A stretch of DNA of 64,000 bases from Thermocatellispora tengchongensis (GTDB lineage: Bacteria > Actinomycetota > Actinomycetes > Streptosporangiales > Streptosporangiaceae), in assembly GCF_014202315.1 (NCBI RefSeq), contig NZ_JACHGN010000012.1:297413-361412 (forward strand), given 5' to 3'. The notes beneath the pieces were generated by a model. The model was given only the letters and a program-made list of their open reading frames with translations. It ran no database searches and was not told where the DNA came from. The first letter of the stretch is position 1; the number at the start of each line of letters is the position of its first letter. Below, in pieces: positions 27,092 through 39,586 of the stretch. The translations under genes were made by a program, and so were the position numbers.

Positions 27092-27963
27092 TCCCGGCCG
27101 ACATCCCGGTGACTCACCTGCACTTCCATCGAGCGCTCGCGCAGCCTGGCGCCGATCTGCTCGGCCATGGCCACGCTGCGGTGCTTGCCGCCCGTGCAGC
27201 CCACGGCCAGCGTGACGTAACTCTTGCCCTCGCGGGTGTAGCCCGCGGCGACCACGCCCAGGACCTCCTCGTAGGCGTCCAGAAACTCCTTGGCGCCCGG
27301 CTGGCTCAGCACGTAGTCGCGCACCGGCACGTCCAGCCCGTTCATCGGGCGCAGCTCGGGCACCCAGTGCGGGTTGGGCAGGAACCGGCAGTCGACGACC
27401 AGGTCGGCATCGACCGGCAGGCCGTACTTGTAGCCGAAGGAGACCACGTTGACCCGCAGGCCCGGACGGTCCTCGCCGCCGAAGAACGCGGCGATCTTGC
27501 TGCGCAGCTCGTGCACGTTCAGCGAGGAGGTGTCGATCACCAGGTCGGCGTTGGCCCGCACCTCGCGCAGGATGCCCCGCTCGCGGGCGATGCCGTCGAC
27601 CAGCCGCCCCTCGCCCTGCAGCGGGTGGGGACGGCGGACGTTCTCGAACCGGCGCACCAGCTCCTCGTCGCTGGCCTCCAGGAACGCCACCCGCACGTCG
27701 AGGCCGCGCCCCTCCAGCTCCTCGATCGCGGCGTTCAGATCGGTGGTGAAGGCCAGGCTGCGCACATCGACGACCGCCGCCACCTTGCCCGCCGGCGGCC
27801 GCACCCGCCCGGCCTCCTCGGCCAGCGAGAACAACATGCCGGGCGGCAGGTTGTCGATGACGAACCAGCCCATGTCCTCAAGCGCCTTCGCGGCCGTGCT
27901 CCGCCCCGCACCGGACATCCCGGTGACGATGACGAACGCCGGCTCCGCCCGCTCGGCGGTCAC
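27088..27963 (-). CDS. rapZ: RNase adapter RapZ / YvcJ-type nucleotide-binding protein
   Basis: Walker A is GMSGAGRST at residues 15-23, and the C-terminal domain has RFLPNPHW and CTGGKHRSVAMAEQIG. In enterobacteria RapZ controls GlmS mRNA decay; in Gram-positives the role is less clear, and the enterobacterial function should not be assumed. 291 residues. GTG 27963 follows GGAGGGG; the longer open frame upstream is unconserved. Between uvrC and yvcK, the standard order. Confidence 0.95.
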   Translation of the reverse strand: MTAERAEPAFVIVTGMSGAGRSTAAKALEDMGWFVIDNLPPGMLFSLAEEAGRVRPPAGKVAAVVDVRSLAFTTDLNAAIEELEGRGLDVRVAFLEASDEELVRRFENVRRPHPLQGEGRLVDGIARERGILREVRANADLVIDTSSLNVHELRSKIAAFFGGEDRPGLRVNVVSFGYKYGLPVDADLVVDCRFLPNPHWVPELRPMNGLDVPVRDYVLSQPGAKEFLDAYEEVLGVVAAGYTREGKSYVTLAVGCTGGKHRSVAMAEQIGARLRERSMEVQVSHRDVGRE

Positions 27964-28027
27964 GGCCCCTCCTTCGCCGGGCACACCATGGTGGTGCCGT
28001 GCCCTCTGGTCGCCTCGATCCGCTCGG

Positions 28028-29965
28028 TCATGCATCCTCCCCCTTCAACGCCGACACGATCACCTCTGCCAGCGCGGGGCCGATGCCCGGGACCTCGCAG
28101 ATCTCGGCCGTCGTGGCGGCCCGCAGCCGTTTGACCGAGCCGAAGTGCCGTAGCAGTGCCTGCCTGCGCGCCGGGCCCAGCCCTGGAACGCTGTCCAGGG
28201 CGCTTTCCTTGGCACTCTTGGAGCGCTTGGCTCGATGGTAGGTGATGGCGAACCTGTGGGCCTCGTCTCGCACCCGCTGCAGTAGATAAAGCCCTTCGCT
28301 GGTCCGGGGCAGGATGACCGGCTGGTCGTCGCCGGGGAGCCAGACCTCCTCCAGCCGCTTGGCCAGGCCGCACACCGACACGTCGTCCACGCCCAGCTCG
28401 TCCAGGGCCCGCTGGGCCGCCGCCACCTGGGCCGGGCCGCCGTCCACGACCACCAGGTTGGGCGGGTAGGCGAACTTGCGCGGCTTACCGGTCTCGGGGT
28501 CGATGGGCTCGCCGCCGCCCGGCTCGGCGTCGAGTTCGCCCGTGGCGCTGCGCTCCTCAAGGTATCTGCGGAACCGGCGCAGGATCACCTCGTGGATGGA
28601 GGCGACGTCGCCCTGGCCGGACATGCCGCGGATGGAGAAGCGGCGGTACTCGCTCTTGCGGGCCAGGCCGTCCTCGAAGACGACCATGGACGCCACCACG
28701 TCGTCGCCCATGGTGTGGGACACGTCGTAGCACTCGATCCGCAGCGGCGCCTGGTCCAGGTCGAGCGCGTCGGCGATCTCCTGCAGAGCCTTGCTGCGCG
28801 TGGTCAGGTCGCTGGCCCGGCGCAGCTTGTGCTGGGCCAGCGACTCCTTGGCGTTGCGCTCGACCGTCTCCAGCAGCGACCTCTTGTCGCCGCGCTGCGG
28901 CACCCGCAGCTCGACCCGGCCGCGGCGGTGCTCGCCGAGCAGCTCGGTGACCGCCTCGGCGTCGGGCGGCAGCGCGGGCACGAGCACCTCGCGGGGCAGC
29001 GACTCGGGGGCGGCGTCGCCGTAGATCTGCAGCAGGAAGTGCTCGACCAGCTCGCCGGGGGTGGTCTCCTCGACCTTGTCCACCACCCAGCCGCGCTGGC
29101 CGCGGATGCGCCCGCCGCGCACGTAGAAGACCTGGACCGCGGCTTCGAGCTGGTCCTCGGCCAGGGCGATCACGTCGCAGTCGGTGGCCTCGCCCAGCAC
29201 CACGGCCTGCTTCTCCAGCGCGCGCTGCAGCGCCTGCACGTCGTCGCGGAGCCGGGCGGCGCGCTCGTACTCCTCCTCGGCCGCGGCCTCGCGCATCTCG
29301 CGCTCCAGCCGCTTGATGAACCGGCTGGTGTTGCCGGCCATGAAGTCGCAGAAGTCCTCGGCCAGCGCCCGGTGCTCCTGCTCGGTCACCCGGCCCACGC
29401 ACGGCGCGGAGCACTTGTCGATGTAGCCGAGCAGGCAGGGCCTGCCGATCTGGCCGGCCCGCTTGAACACCCCCGCCGAGCAGGTGCGCACCGGGAAGAC
29501 GCGCAGCAGCAGGTCGACGGTCTCGCGGATCGCCCAGGCGTGGGAGTAGGGCCCGAAGTAGCGGGTGCCCTTGCGCTTGGCCCCCCGCATGACCTGCACC
29601 CGCGGGAATTCCTCGTCCATGGTGACGGCGAGGTAGGGGTAGGACTTGTCGTCGCGGTACTTGACGTTGAACCGGGGGTCGAACTCCTTGATCCAGGAGT
29701 ATTCGAGCTGCAGCGCCTCGACCTCGGTGCCGACGACGGTCCAATCGACCCCCGCCGCCGTCTCGAGCATGGTGCGGGTACGCGGGTGCAGCCCGGCGAA
29801 GTCGGCGAAGTAGGAGTTCAGCCGCTGGCGCAGGCTCTTGGCCTTGCCCACGTAGATGACCCGGCCCCCGGCGTCCTTGAACCGGTAGACGCCGGGCGAC
29901 TCGGGGATCGACCCTGCCGCGGGCCGGAAACTGAGGGGACTCACCGCCGATCTCGCCACGCCCAA
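28028..29965 (-). CDS. uvrC: UvrABC system protein C
   Basis: The excinuclease subunit that makes both incisions in nucleotide excision repair. Domains in order: GIY-YIG nuclease (about 23-105, [20 protein letters not shown]), a cysteine cluster ([13 protein letters not shown]), UVR domain (about 217-250), RNase H-like endonuclease ([30 protein letters not shown]) and tandem helix-hairpin-helix ([19 protein letters not shown] and [12 protein letters not shown]). 645 residues, full length. First gene of the block running to rbpA. Confidence 0.97.
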   Translation of the reverse strand: MGVARSAVSPLSFRPAAGSIPESPGVYRFKDAGGRVIYVGKAKSLRQRLNSYFADFAGLHPRTRTMLETAAGVDWTVVGTEVEALQLEYSWIKEFDPRFNVKYRDDKSYPYLAVTMDEEFPRVQVMRGAKRKGTRYFGPYSHAWAIRETVDLLLRVFPVRTCSAGVFKRAGQIGRPCLLGYIDKCSAPCVGRVTEQEHRALAEDFCDFMAGNTSRFIKRLEREMREAAAEEEYERAARLRDDVQALQRALEKQAVVLGEATDCDVIALAEDQLEAAVQVFYVRGGRIRGQRGWVVDKVEETTPGELVEHFLLQIYGDAAPESLPREVLVPALPPDAEAVTELLGEHRRGRVELRVPQRGDKRSLLETVERNAKESLAQHKLRRASDLTTRSKALQEIADALDLDQAPLRIECYDVSHTMGDDVVASMVVFEDGLARKSEYRRFSIRGMSGQGDVASIHEVILRRFRRYLEERSATGELDAEPGGGEPIDPETGKPRKFAYPPNLVVVDGGPAQVAAAQRALDELGVDDVSVCGLAKRLEEVWLPGDDQPVILPRTSEGLYLLQRVRDEAHRFAITYHRAKRSKSAKESALDSVPGLGPARRQALLRHFGSVKRLRAATTAEICEVPGIGPALAEVIVSALKGEDA

Positions 29966-30096
29966 AGCCTATCCGCCCGCACCGACAGACCAGGGCCGTC
30001 CGAGCAGGGGACCGCAAGAGCACAGCCCGCGAGAGCGAGCACGAACCCCCACCGGACAGGCGAGCGATCGGGGCGCGGACCGGCGGCCCGTACCGC

Positions 30097-30573
30097 TCAG
30101 GCGAGCGTGATCTGGTCCCCGGAAACGTTGATCTTGACTTCGGCCAGCGGCTGGGTCGCCGGGCCGCCCTGCACGGAGCCGTCGGAGATGCTGAACTTGC
30201 TGTTGTGGCACGGGCACACGATGGATCCGCCCTCCACGGACCCGACCGGGCACCCCTTGTGCGTGCACATGGCGTTGAACGCCTTGAACTGTCCCGCGGA
30301 AGGCTGGGTCACCACGACCTTCTGCGCCTCGAAGATCTTGCCGCCGCCCTCGGGGATGTCGGCGGTGGCGGCCAGGGCCCCGTCCGCCGCGGGCGCCGAG
30401 GACTCCGCCGCCGGCGCCGAGGTCTCGGCCGCGGGAGCGGAGCTCTGGCCGTCGCCGGCGGGCGCGGCCGTGGTCTCGCCGGACCCACCGCAGGCCGCCA
30501 GCACGGCCGCGAGGCCGCCCGCGCCCACACCCATGATCACAGTACGCCGCGTCGCGTTATCGATCTCTGCCAT
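30097..30573 (-). CDS. Rieske [2Fe-2S] lipoprotein, copy 1 of 3
   Basis: Exported Rieske iron-sulfur protein. The N-terminus has a twin arginine (ATRRTVIMGVG) and a lipobox (VLAAC, Cys28). An Ala/Ser/Pro/Glu linker to about 65 precedes the Rieske domain. Cluster ligands are Cys103/His105 and Cys120/His123, and Cys108/Cys122 are the usual disulfide pair. 158 residues, no other domain. It is the last of three tandem paralogues on the minus strand. It may act as a surface electron carrier; no cytochrome or oxygenase gene is adjacent. Confidence 0.9.
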   Translation of the reverse strand: MAEIDNATRRTVIMGVGAGGLAAVLAACGGSGETTAAPAGDGQSSAPAAETSAPAAESSAPAADGALAATADIPEGGGKIFEAQKVVVTQPSAGQFKAFNAMCTHKGCPVGSVEGGSIVCPCHNSKFSISDGSVQGGPATQPLAEVKINVSGDQITLA

Positions 30574-30701
30574 ACGGTAAAAAAAACCAGGTCGTCCTGA
30601 GAAAGATATGAGACCTTCTCACCGCGGCAAACCGCCCTGGCAGCGCGAAAACCCGCCGCCCGCCGGGTGGGAGGGGCGGACGGCGGGTGGCTCGCGGGGC
30701 G

Positions 30702-31244
30702 TCAGGCCAGGGAAATGGAGTCGCCCGACACCTTGATCTTCTTCTCGGCCAGCGGCTTGGTCGCCGGTCCGCCCTGCACCGAGCCGTCGGAGATGCTGAA
30801 CTTGCTGCCGTGACAGGGGCAGTTGATCGTCCCGTCGGCGACGGCGTCCACCGGGCACCCCTGGTGGGTGCAGGTGATGTCGAACGCCTTGAACTGCCCC
30901 GCCGAGGGCTGGGTCACCACGACCTTCTCCGACTCGAAGACCTTGCCGCCGCCCTCGGGGATGTCGGCGGTCGTGGCGAACCCCCCGCCGCCCCCGTCGG
31001 CCTGCTCCTGATCGGCGGGCGCCGACTCCTCGGCGGAGTCCTGGGGCGCGGTGGAGGTGGCGGTGTCGATCACCGCGCCGTCCTGCGCGGCCGGCTGCCC
31101 GTACCCGGAGCACGCCGTCAGCACGGCGACCAGACCCGCGCCGCCCGCCCCGAGCAGCATCGTCCTACGGGTCGTGTCGGACGCCGGGGGCGCGTCCTCA
31201 CTCACAACAGCCTTCCGGCGCTCAGCGTCGAAATACACGGTCAC
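30702..31244 (-). CDS. Rieske [2Fe-2S] lipoprotein, copy 2 of 3
   Basis: 180 residues. Twin-arginine segment SDTTRRTMLLGAGGAG, lipobox LTAC (Cys45), an acidic linker with a penta-glycine run, then boxes CTHQGCP and CPCHGSKF. The Rieske domain is very similar to copy 1 (shared ADIPEGGGK, VVVTQPSAGQFKAF, FSISDGSVQGGPAT), so the two are recent duplicates. A GC-rich hairpin with CCCGCCG/CGGCGGG arms lies downstream (about 30655-30695). Confidence 0.9.
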   Translation of the reverse strand: MTVYFDAERRKAVVSEDAPPASDTTRRTMLLGAGGAGLVAVLTACSGYGQPAAQDGAVIDTATSTAPQDSAEESAPADQEQADGGGGGFATTADIPEGGGKVFESEKVVVTQPSAGQFKAFDITCTHQGCPVDAVADGTINCPCHGSKFSISDGSVQGGPATKPLAEKKIKVSGDSISLA

Positions 31245-31350
31245 CCTCCCGGGGGTTGTCTTCTCCTAGACGTACGGCCGGCGCGTGGCGCCGGTTCAGC
31301 ATGACGCACCCGCGTCCCCCGGGACTATGAACATTTACCCCCTCGACCGG

Positions 31351-31755
31351 TCAGGTCAGGATGATCCCGTCCCCCTGCACACGCACCGGAAACTCCACCA
31401 GCGGCCCCTCCGCGGGCCCCTTCAGGCATGCTCCGGAGTCCAGCGCGAACTCGCTGCCGTGACACGGGCACACCACCACCCCCGCCCGGAACCGGTCCAC
31501 CGGGCACCCCTGGTGCGGGCACTTCGCCGTGAACGCCTTGAACACCCCCGCCGACGGCTGCGTGATCACAACGGCCCGGTCCCCGACCACCTTCCCGCCC
31601 CCCACCGGAATCTCCCCGGTACGCGCGACCACCTTCCCCTTCAACTCCTCCGGCACCACCGGCGGCCCCGACCGCCCCGCCGCACACCCCGAGACGACCA
31701 CGGCCCCCGCCGCCCCCGCCACAACCCCCAGCACCTGCCGCCGCCCGACCCCCAT
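31351..31755 (-). CDS. Rieske [2Fe-2S] lipoprotein, copy 3 of 3
   Basis: 134 residues, the shortest and most divergent copy. Arg-Arg at residues 5-6 begins a TAT-like signal with lipobox VSGC (Cys24), and there is only a short linker. Cluster motifs are CPHQGCP and CPCHGSEF; the first box has Pro instead of Thr between Cys and His. It shares VITQPSAGVFKAF with the other copies. First of the array in transcription order; spacing of 106 and 128 nt to the others leaves room for separate promoters. Confidence 0.9.
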   Translation of the reverse strand: MGVGRRQVLGVVAGAAGAVVVSGCAAGRSGPPVVPEELKGKVVARTGEIPVGGGKVVGDRAVVITQPSAGVFKAFTAKCPHQGCPVDRFRAGVVVCPCHGSEFALDSGACLKGPAEGPLVEFPVRVQGDGIILT

Positions 31756-31859
31756 GACGCTGCCTCGCCTCCATATCCCTGGCTCACGAACAGAACGCCC
31801 AGCGTATTAACCCCCACCCCCGGTCCCGCCCCCACCCCACCCGTCCGCCCGAACACTCC

Positions 31860-33105
31860 CCGCCTTCCCCGGCCCGCTGCACAGCGGCCCGGCCGGAAGG
31901 CGTCCAGGCCACTGGCGGATCTTCCGCAAGACGGATGAGGGCGAGTACGCGACAGCGCCCCCACCCACCGCCTCCTCCCGACCGCGCACACCCGTCTGCG
32001 CGCTCAGCACATGCCCGCCAACCGCCCCCAGCCGCCTTAGACGCCAATGCGAGGCTCCCCACCGCCCATCCCCTCGGCCCCCGGAGCAGCAGCGGCCGAA
32101 GCGAAAGCCCCGAACCCCCGCCGGCGCGCCACGCCTTCGGGGCCCGCGCGGATGCACCGGCCGCGGCGCCCGGAACCCCGCCGCCCGCCCACCCACGGAG
32201 GACCCAAGCACGCGCGCTATGCGCGTGGGCACCCACGCGCCGACGCGCGCCTCCCTGCGCCTGGCAGGCCCCTGGTCACGGCCAGAGCGCGCCCTCGTCC
32301 GCCCGCACGCCGCCCGATCAGACCCGCCGACCGGCCCGGCCCACCGGGCATCGGCCCAGGTGCCAGGTGTCCAGGCAGTGGTGAATCCTCCACCAGACAG
32401 GATGGGGGCGGATAATGGAACCTGCGCGACCGCGACGCCCTCGCGCCCCTCCCGAACGCGGCCCCGCCAGGGCCGATGGTCGCCACGCCGATCATCGCCA
32501 CGCCGCTCGCCATCACGCCGCCCACCACCACACCGCCCACCACCACACCGCCCACCACCACACCGCCCACCACCACACCGCTCGCCACCACGCTGGTGGT
32601 CATGGCGCCCGTCGTCACTGGGCTGGTTGCCTACCCGCCCCACGCGCCCTGCCGTGGACGCGCACGCCCCCATACGCGCCGGACCCCGCGCTCTACGCGT
32701 GGCCGGATGCGGCACCCGCCCACTCCGCTCCTTTCCCGCCTGGCAGCCCTCCTGGTCGCGGCCAGAGCAGAGCGCCGCCCTCGCCCGCCCGCACGCCGCC
32801 GATCAGGCCCGCCGCCCAGCCCCGGCCCGCTGCACAGCGGCCCGGACGGACGTGCCCAGGCAACCGTGGATCAGCCGCAAGACAGGATGAGGGCGGGTGC
32901 CGGAAGCTGCGCGCACGCGACGCCCTCCCGCCACCTGCGCCCGAACACGGACACCACCTGCGCCCCGCTGGCCCTGCGCGTGGCCGGACCACGCCCAGCG
33001 CCGCCCCTCGGTCGCAGTCAGAGGGAGGGAGCGGCGGCGGAACGCCAAGACCGAACCACACGCCCGCCTACGCGCTTCGTGTGCCCGCCTACACGCTTCG
33101 TGTGC
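31860..33105. repeat. Gene-free region of about 1.4 kb built from degenerate long repeats and minisatellites
   Basis: No credible gene lies between the Rieske array and uvrA (31756-33221). A unit of about 200 bp occurs at 32256-32460 and again at 32735-32960 (479 bp apart): shared runs include GGCCAGAGC, CGCCCGCACGCCGCC, GATCAG and AGACAGGATG-GGGCGG. A partial copy sits at 31867-31965; copies A and C both have GCCCGCTGCACAGCGGCCCGG. Four 15-bp units (ACCGCCCACCACCAC type) fill 32519-32583. Two 21-bp units containing CGCTTCGTGTGCC lie at 33062-33103. Confidence 0.7.
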
Positions 33106-33221
33106 CTGCCGGTGGCCGCGCACGGCAGCCGCCGTCTACGCGTCCATGGGCGCGTTCCGGCCGGCTGGGACGCGCCCCTGCCCCGAGGTGGGGCGGGGGC
33201 GCGTCAGGTGGCCTTGCGGCG

Positions 33222-36062
<2,841 letters not shown>

Positions 36063-36260
36063 GGCGGTCCCGATGTCCAAGGTCGAAAAGGTCAATACCT
36101 GCTGCACGGGCAGAGTAGCCGGGGGGTGCGACAAAAACCGGCGACCGGAGTCTCGGTCACCGTCCAGAGTAGGGCCTCCGCAGGTCACATGGGTCAACAA
36201 CCTCGAAGACGAGAGTTATGCCCGGGGCGGCGATGATGGGATGGGGTGAAGGGAGCGACC

Positions 36261-37016
36261 ATGACCGACGTCCTCGACGCGCTCACCGCCGAGCTCGCGG
36301 CGGCGACCAACCGGCTGCTCGCCACCGTCGCCGGGCTCGCCGACTCCGACGTGACCGCGCCGTCCCGGCTCCCCGGCTGGACCCGCGGCCACGTGCTCGC
36401 GCACATCGCCCGCAACGCCGACAGCCACCTCAACCTGCTGACGTGGGCGCGCACCGGGGTGGAGACGCCGCAGTATCCGGACCACGAGGCCCGTGCCGCC
36501 GCGATCGAGGCGGGCGCGCGGCGCCCCGCCGCCGAGCAGCTCGCCGACCTGGAGGAGAGCGCGGCGCGCTTCGCGGCAGCGGTGCGCGGCATGCCCGCGT
36601 ACGCCTGGCGGGCGCGCGTGCGCGGGCTGGGCCCGCCCGAGCACCCCGCCTGGTACGTCCTGGTACGCCGGGTGCGCGAGGTGGAGGTCCACCACGTCGA
36701 TCTGGACGCCGGCTACGACTGGACCGACTGGCCCGAGCCCTTCGTACGCCGTGAGCTGCACGACGCGCTCGCCTGCTGGCCGCAGGCCCACGACACGTCG
36801 ATCGGCGAGATCCACGCGGGCGGGCGCCGCTGGACCGGCCTCGGCGCGGGCCCCGCCGTGCACGGCGCCCCGGCCGAGGTGCTGGCCTGGCTGACGGGCC
36901 GCGCCCCCGGCACGGGTCTTAAGGTGATCCCTGAGGGCGCGGTCGCGCCGCCGCCGTGGCTGACCATGCCGGCCCCGCCGCGCCTGCCCGCGACGCCTCC
37001 GAAGGAGTATCCGTGA
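36261..37016 (+). CDS. Mycothiol-dependent maleylpyruvate isomerase family protein
   Basis: A DinB-like four-helix metalloenzyme fold. The conserved motif LPGWTRGHVLAHIARNAD is near residue 39, followed by EVEVHHVDLDAG near 134; histidines in both are the expected metal ligands. 251 residues. Family members use mycothiol, the actinobacterial thiol, to isomerise maleylpyruvate or modify other electrophiles; the real substrate here is unknown. ATG 36261 has GAAGGGA upstream. The gene overlaps the following hydrolase by GTGA. That coupling suggests a thiol-dependent detoxification pair. Confidence 0.88.
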   Translation: MTDVLDALTAELAAATNRLLATVAGLADSDVTAPSRLPGWTRGHVLAHIARNADSHLNLLTWARTGVETPQYPDHEARAAAIEAGARRPAAEQLADLEESAARFAAAVRGMPAYAWRARVRGLGPPEHPAWYVLVRRVREVEVHHVDLDAGYDWTDWPEPFVRRELHDALACWPQAHDTSIGEIHAGGRRWTGLGAGPAVHGAPAEVLAWLTGRAPGTGLKVIPEGAVAPPPWLTMPAPPRLPATPPKEYP

Positions 37017-37657
37017 GCTACACCGGCGATGTCACCAAGGACGGCCCCGCAGACGTGCGCGAGCTGCCGGACCTCACCATCAGCAAGATCGAGGTGGGTG
37101 ACTTCGGCAACAACGCCTACCTGCTGCGGTGCACCGAGACCGGCGACGGCCTGCTCATCGACGCCGCGGCCGAGCCGGAGCGGCTGCTCGCCCTGATCGG
37201 CGACCGCCCGATCAGCAAGATCGTCACCACCCACCGGCACCAGGACCACTGGATGGCGCTGGAGGACGTCGCCCGCGCCACCGGCGCCACCGTGATCGCC
37301 CACCCGCTCGACGCCCCCGAACTTCCCGTGCCCGTCGATCAGCAGGTCGAGCACGGCGACCGGATCACGGTCGGGGTGGTCACGCTGGAGGTGATCCACC
37401 TGCGCGGCCACACGCCGGGCTCGATCGCCCTGCTCTACCAGGACGGCCACATCTTCACCGGCGACTCGCTCTTCCCGGGCGGGGTCGGCAACACCCAGAA
37501 GGACCCGGCCCGCTTCGCCCAGTTGTTCGGCGACGTCAAGGAGCGCGTCTTCGACCGGCTGCCCGACCACACCTGGGTGTATCCGGGCCACGGCAAGGAC
37601 ACCACCCTGGGCGCCGAGCGCCCCAGCCTCCCGGAGTGGGAGGCCCGCGGCTGGTAA
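37013..37657 (+). CDS. Metallo-beta-lactamase-fold hydrolase, glyoxalase II-like
   Basis: 214 residues with an HxHxDH-type site written HRHQDHW near residue 75, then HLRGHTPGSIALLY, the bridging aspartate in FTGDSLFPGG and the last histidine in VYPGHGKDTT. The pattern is glyoxalase II-like (thioester or persulfide hydrolysis). The GTG start overlaps the isomerase stop, and AAGGAG lies within that gene. A joint role with the mycothiol-dependent neighbour, such as S-conjugate hydrolysis, is plausible but inferred. Confidence 0.88.
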   Translation: MSYTGDVTKDGPADVRELPDLTISKIEVGDFGNNAYLLRCTETGDGLLIDAAAEPERLLALIGDRPISKIVTTHRHQDHWMALEDVARATGATVIAHPLDAPELPVPVDQQVEHGDRITVGVVTLEVIHLRGHTPGSIALLYQDGHIFTGDSLFPGGVGNTQKDPARFAQLFGDVKERVFDRLPDHTWVYPGHGKDTTLGAERPSLPEWEARGW

Positions 37658-37845
37658 CGCATCCCCGATCGAGGGACACGCAGGCAGGCCCCGGCCTACG
37701 GGGCGCAGCCCGGACGCGCAGGGCCGGTGCGGGGACGCCGACCCGGAGACGCGCGGCCCCTTCGGGGACGCCCGGGGCCCTTGGGGACGCGCAGGGTCGG
37801 GAGACACGCAGGCGCGGGTAGTGGGGACACGCAGGCCACGACCAG
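37658..37845. repeat. Interspersed GGGACACGCAGG-type short repeats
   Basis: At least six degenerate copies of GGGACRCGCAGG (for example 37672-37683, 37792-37803, 37824-37835) are scattered through the gap after the metallo-hydrolase. The gap (37658-38018) has no convincing gene; a short minus-strand frame with one hydrophobic stretch (37696-37989) lacks homology signals and a ribosome-binding site. Confidence 0.55.
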
Positions 37846-38018
37846 GGTGCCGGCCAGGCCGAGGAAGGCGGCCGGCCACAACGCCGCCGGCGGTGCCTGC
37901 CCGCCGGCGCGGGCCGCCATCGGAAGAGGGCCGGTCACGAAGATCAGCTCCTGACCGGCCCGGGGACGTGCAGGGCCCGGTGGGGACAAACAGGTGCCGG
38001 AGACCGGGGTGGGTGCGG

Positions 38019-38327
38019 TCAGCCGGGTGTTCCGTGGGGGCCGGTGGCGCGGTCGGGGCCGGCGAAGAGGCGGGTGACGCGGTCGGCCGCGCCCTCGGGG
38101 TTCTCGACGCGTTCCAGGACCTCACCCCAGGACCAGCGGTAGAACCATCCCTCGGCGAGCGGGACGCAGTCGACGGTCTCGGTGAGCAGCGCGGCGTCGG
38201 GGCCGCTGACCCGCAGCGAGGGCGGATCGCCCGGCCGCAGGGTGGCCGTCAGGCCGCGCAGCTCCAGCTCACGGGCGAGCTTGCCGAGGAAATAGGTGCG
38301 GGTGTGCTCCCGCGGCGTGGCCGGCAT
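38019..38327 (-). CDS. Small conserved actinobacterial protein of unknown function
   Basis: 102 residues, soluble, no signal peptide. It begins MPATPREHTRTYFLGKLARE and ends near WSWGEVLERVENPEGAADRV. Codon usage is strongly GC3-biased, as expected for a real gene, and similar small proteins occur in related actinomycetes, but no function is known. The ATG at 38327 is preferred; a TTG at 38339 is possible. It stands alone. Confidence 0.6.
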   Translation of the reverse strand: MPATPREHTRTYFLGKLARELELRGLTATLRPGDPPSLRVSGPDAALLTETVDCVPLAEGWFYRWSWGEVLERVENPEGAADRVTRLFAGPDRATGPHGTPG

Positions 38328-38339
38328 GGCTCCATTCAA

Positions 38340-38728
38340 ACGTCACCGCGGTCACGCTGTCAGGTCACCCCCCGACCGGCCGTGCCCTGGGCCTCCGCGC
38401 CTGCCGGCAGGGGCCACTCAGGGGGACGCGGGCAGAGACCCTGCTCCCCCGCACCCGGCATGACCGGCGGGCCCGCGGCGGGGCGCGGCCGGTCGCGCCT
38501 CACGCCGTACGACCGGCCTCGGGCATGCTCGGCGACCGTGCCCCGGCCCCGGCCACGCCCGCACCGGTGACGCCCGGAAGCCGGGCGTGCGCGACCGCGA
38601 CCGCGCACCGGCCCGGCAGGCTCACACCGGTACGCCCGAGCGCCACAGGTCCGTAGGCCAGGCCACGCCGGAGCGCCGGGCGCGGGCGGTGGCCGGCGTG
38701 GGCCGGGCGCTCGGGAGCGGGGTGCGCG
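38340..38728. other. Intergenic region with hairpins, no gene seen
   Basis: 389 bp between the small protein gene and pssA. Stem-loops include CGCCCGG-AA-GCCGGGCG at 38571-38587 (about 140 nt past the pssA stop) and the palindrome CCTGCCGGCAGG at 38399-38410. No recognisable protein or RNA family. Confidence 0.5.
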
Positions 38729-39586
38729 TCAGGAGGCGCGCTGCTGCTCGCGGCGCTCCTTGCGCTGGGAGCGCTTGAACATCAGCACGCGCAGCGGGAT
38801 CGCGGTCACGAGGGCGATCTGCATGCTGGCGCCGACCTTGATCAGGTTGTCGCCGCCCTCGGGCCAGGCGGCCCACACGGTCAGGCAGGCGACGTTCATC
38901 ATGATCCAGGCGAGCACGATCGCGGCGAGCTGGCCCTTGGGCTTGGGGTACTCGATGCGGCTGACCATCAGCCACGCCGTCGCGAAGATCGCGGCCAGGG
39001 AGATCGGCGAGGGCTGGAACAGCAGCACGACCGCCACGACGGTCATGGCGCCCATCGGGATGGGCAGGCCCATGAAGTCGCCGCTCTTGGTCTTGACGCA
39101 GGCGAAGCGCGCCAGGCGTACGACGCCGGCGAGCAGCACCGAGGCGGCCGCGCACAGCACCACCCACAGCGGGAGGTTCGAGGAGAACCCCGCCCAGATG
39201 ACCACCATGAACGCCGGCGCGAAGCCGAAGCTGATCACGTCGGCGAGGTTGTCCAGCTCGGCGCCCATGGCCGAGGCGCGGAACCGGCGCGCGACCAGGC
39301 CGTCGAACAGGTCGCAGGTCGCGCCGATGAGCAGCAGGACGACCGCGGTGGCGAAGTAGCGCGGGTCGGGCGTGAACTTGAAGCCCGCCTGGAGCTGGCT
39401 GATCGCCGACCAGGCGAGGACGCAGACGGCGAGGAACCCGCACAGGGCGTTGCCCAGCGACAGGGAGTCGGCCGCGGACAGGCGGAACGCCTTGCCGACC
39501 GGCCCCTTGGGCTCGTCGTCCACCTGCGCGGCGTCGGCGGCGCCGTCGAGGTTGTTGACGGGCCAGCTCGCGTCAGCCGTTGTCAA
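38729..39586 (-). CDS. pssA: CDP-diacylglycerol--serine O-phosphatidyltransferase
   Basis: Membrane enzyme making phosphatidylserine. The CDP-alcohol phosphotransferase signature is complete: CDLFDGLVARRFRASAMG followed by AELDNLADVISFG, giving the D-x2-DG-x2-AR-x8-G-x3-D-x3-D spacing. About eight hydrophobic helices; 285 residues. TTG at 39586 is the apparent start, inside the 3' end of psd (14-nt overlap), so psd and pssA are coupled. Product of PssA is substrate of Psd. Confidence 0.96.
   Translation of the reverse strand: MTTADASWPVNNLDGAADAAQVDDEPKGPVGKAFRLSAADSLSLGNALCGFLAVCVLAWSAISQLQAGFKFTPDPRYFATAVVLLLIGATCDLFDGLVARRFRASAMGAELDNLADVISFGFAPAFMVVIWAGFSSNLPLWVVLCAAASVLLAGVVRLARFACVKTKSGDFMGLPIPMGAMTVVAVVLLFQPSPISLAAIFATAWLMVSRIEYPKPKGQLAAIVLAWIMMNVACLTVWAAWPEGGDNLIKVGASMQIALVTAIPLRVLMFKRSQRKERREQQRAS

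Noticed and set aside
32217..32618. Minus-strand frame with VVVGG repeats and plus-strand frame with TPPTT repeats
   Set aside because: Both arise from the same 15-bp non-coding tandem repeat; no ribosome-binding site, no flanking conserved domain.
36063..36260. SOS (LexA) box for uvrA, and likewise before recN at 49621-49791
   Set aside because: I searched for CGAAC-type inverted repeats by eye and found none convincing on either strand.
36956..37012. Longer N-terminus for the glyoxalase II-like hydrolase
   Set aside because: The extension is the overlapped end of the isomerase gene in another frame; GTG 37013 with AAGGAG and the GTGA overlap is better.
37696..37989. Small minus-strand membrane protein
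   Set aside because: One hydrophobic stretch only, embedded in repeat DNA, no ribosome-binding site, ends in low-complexity Arg/Pro.
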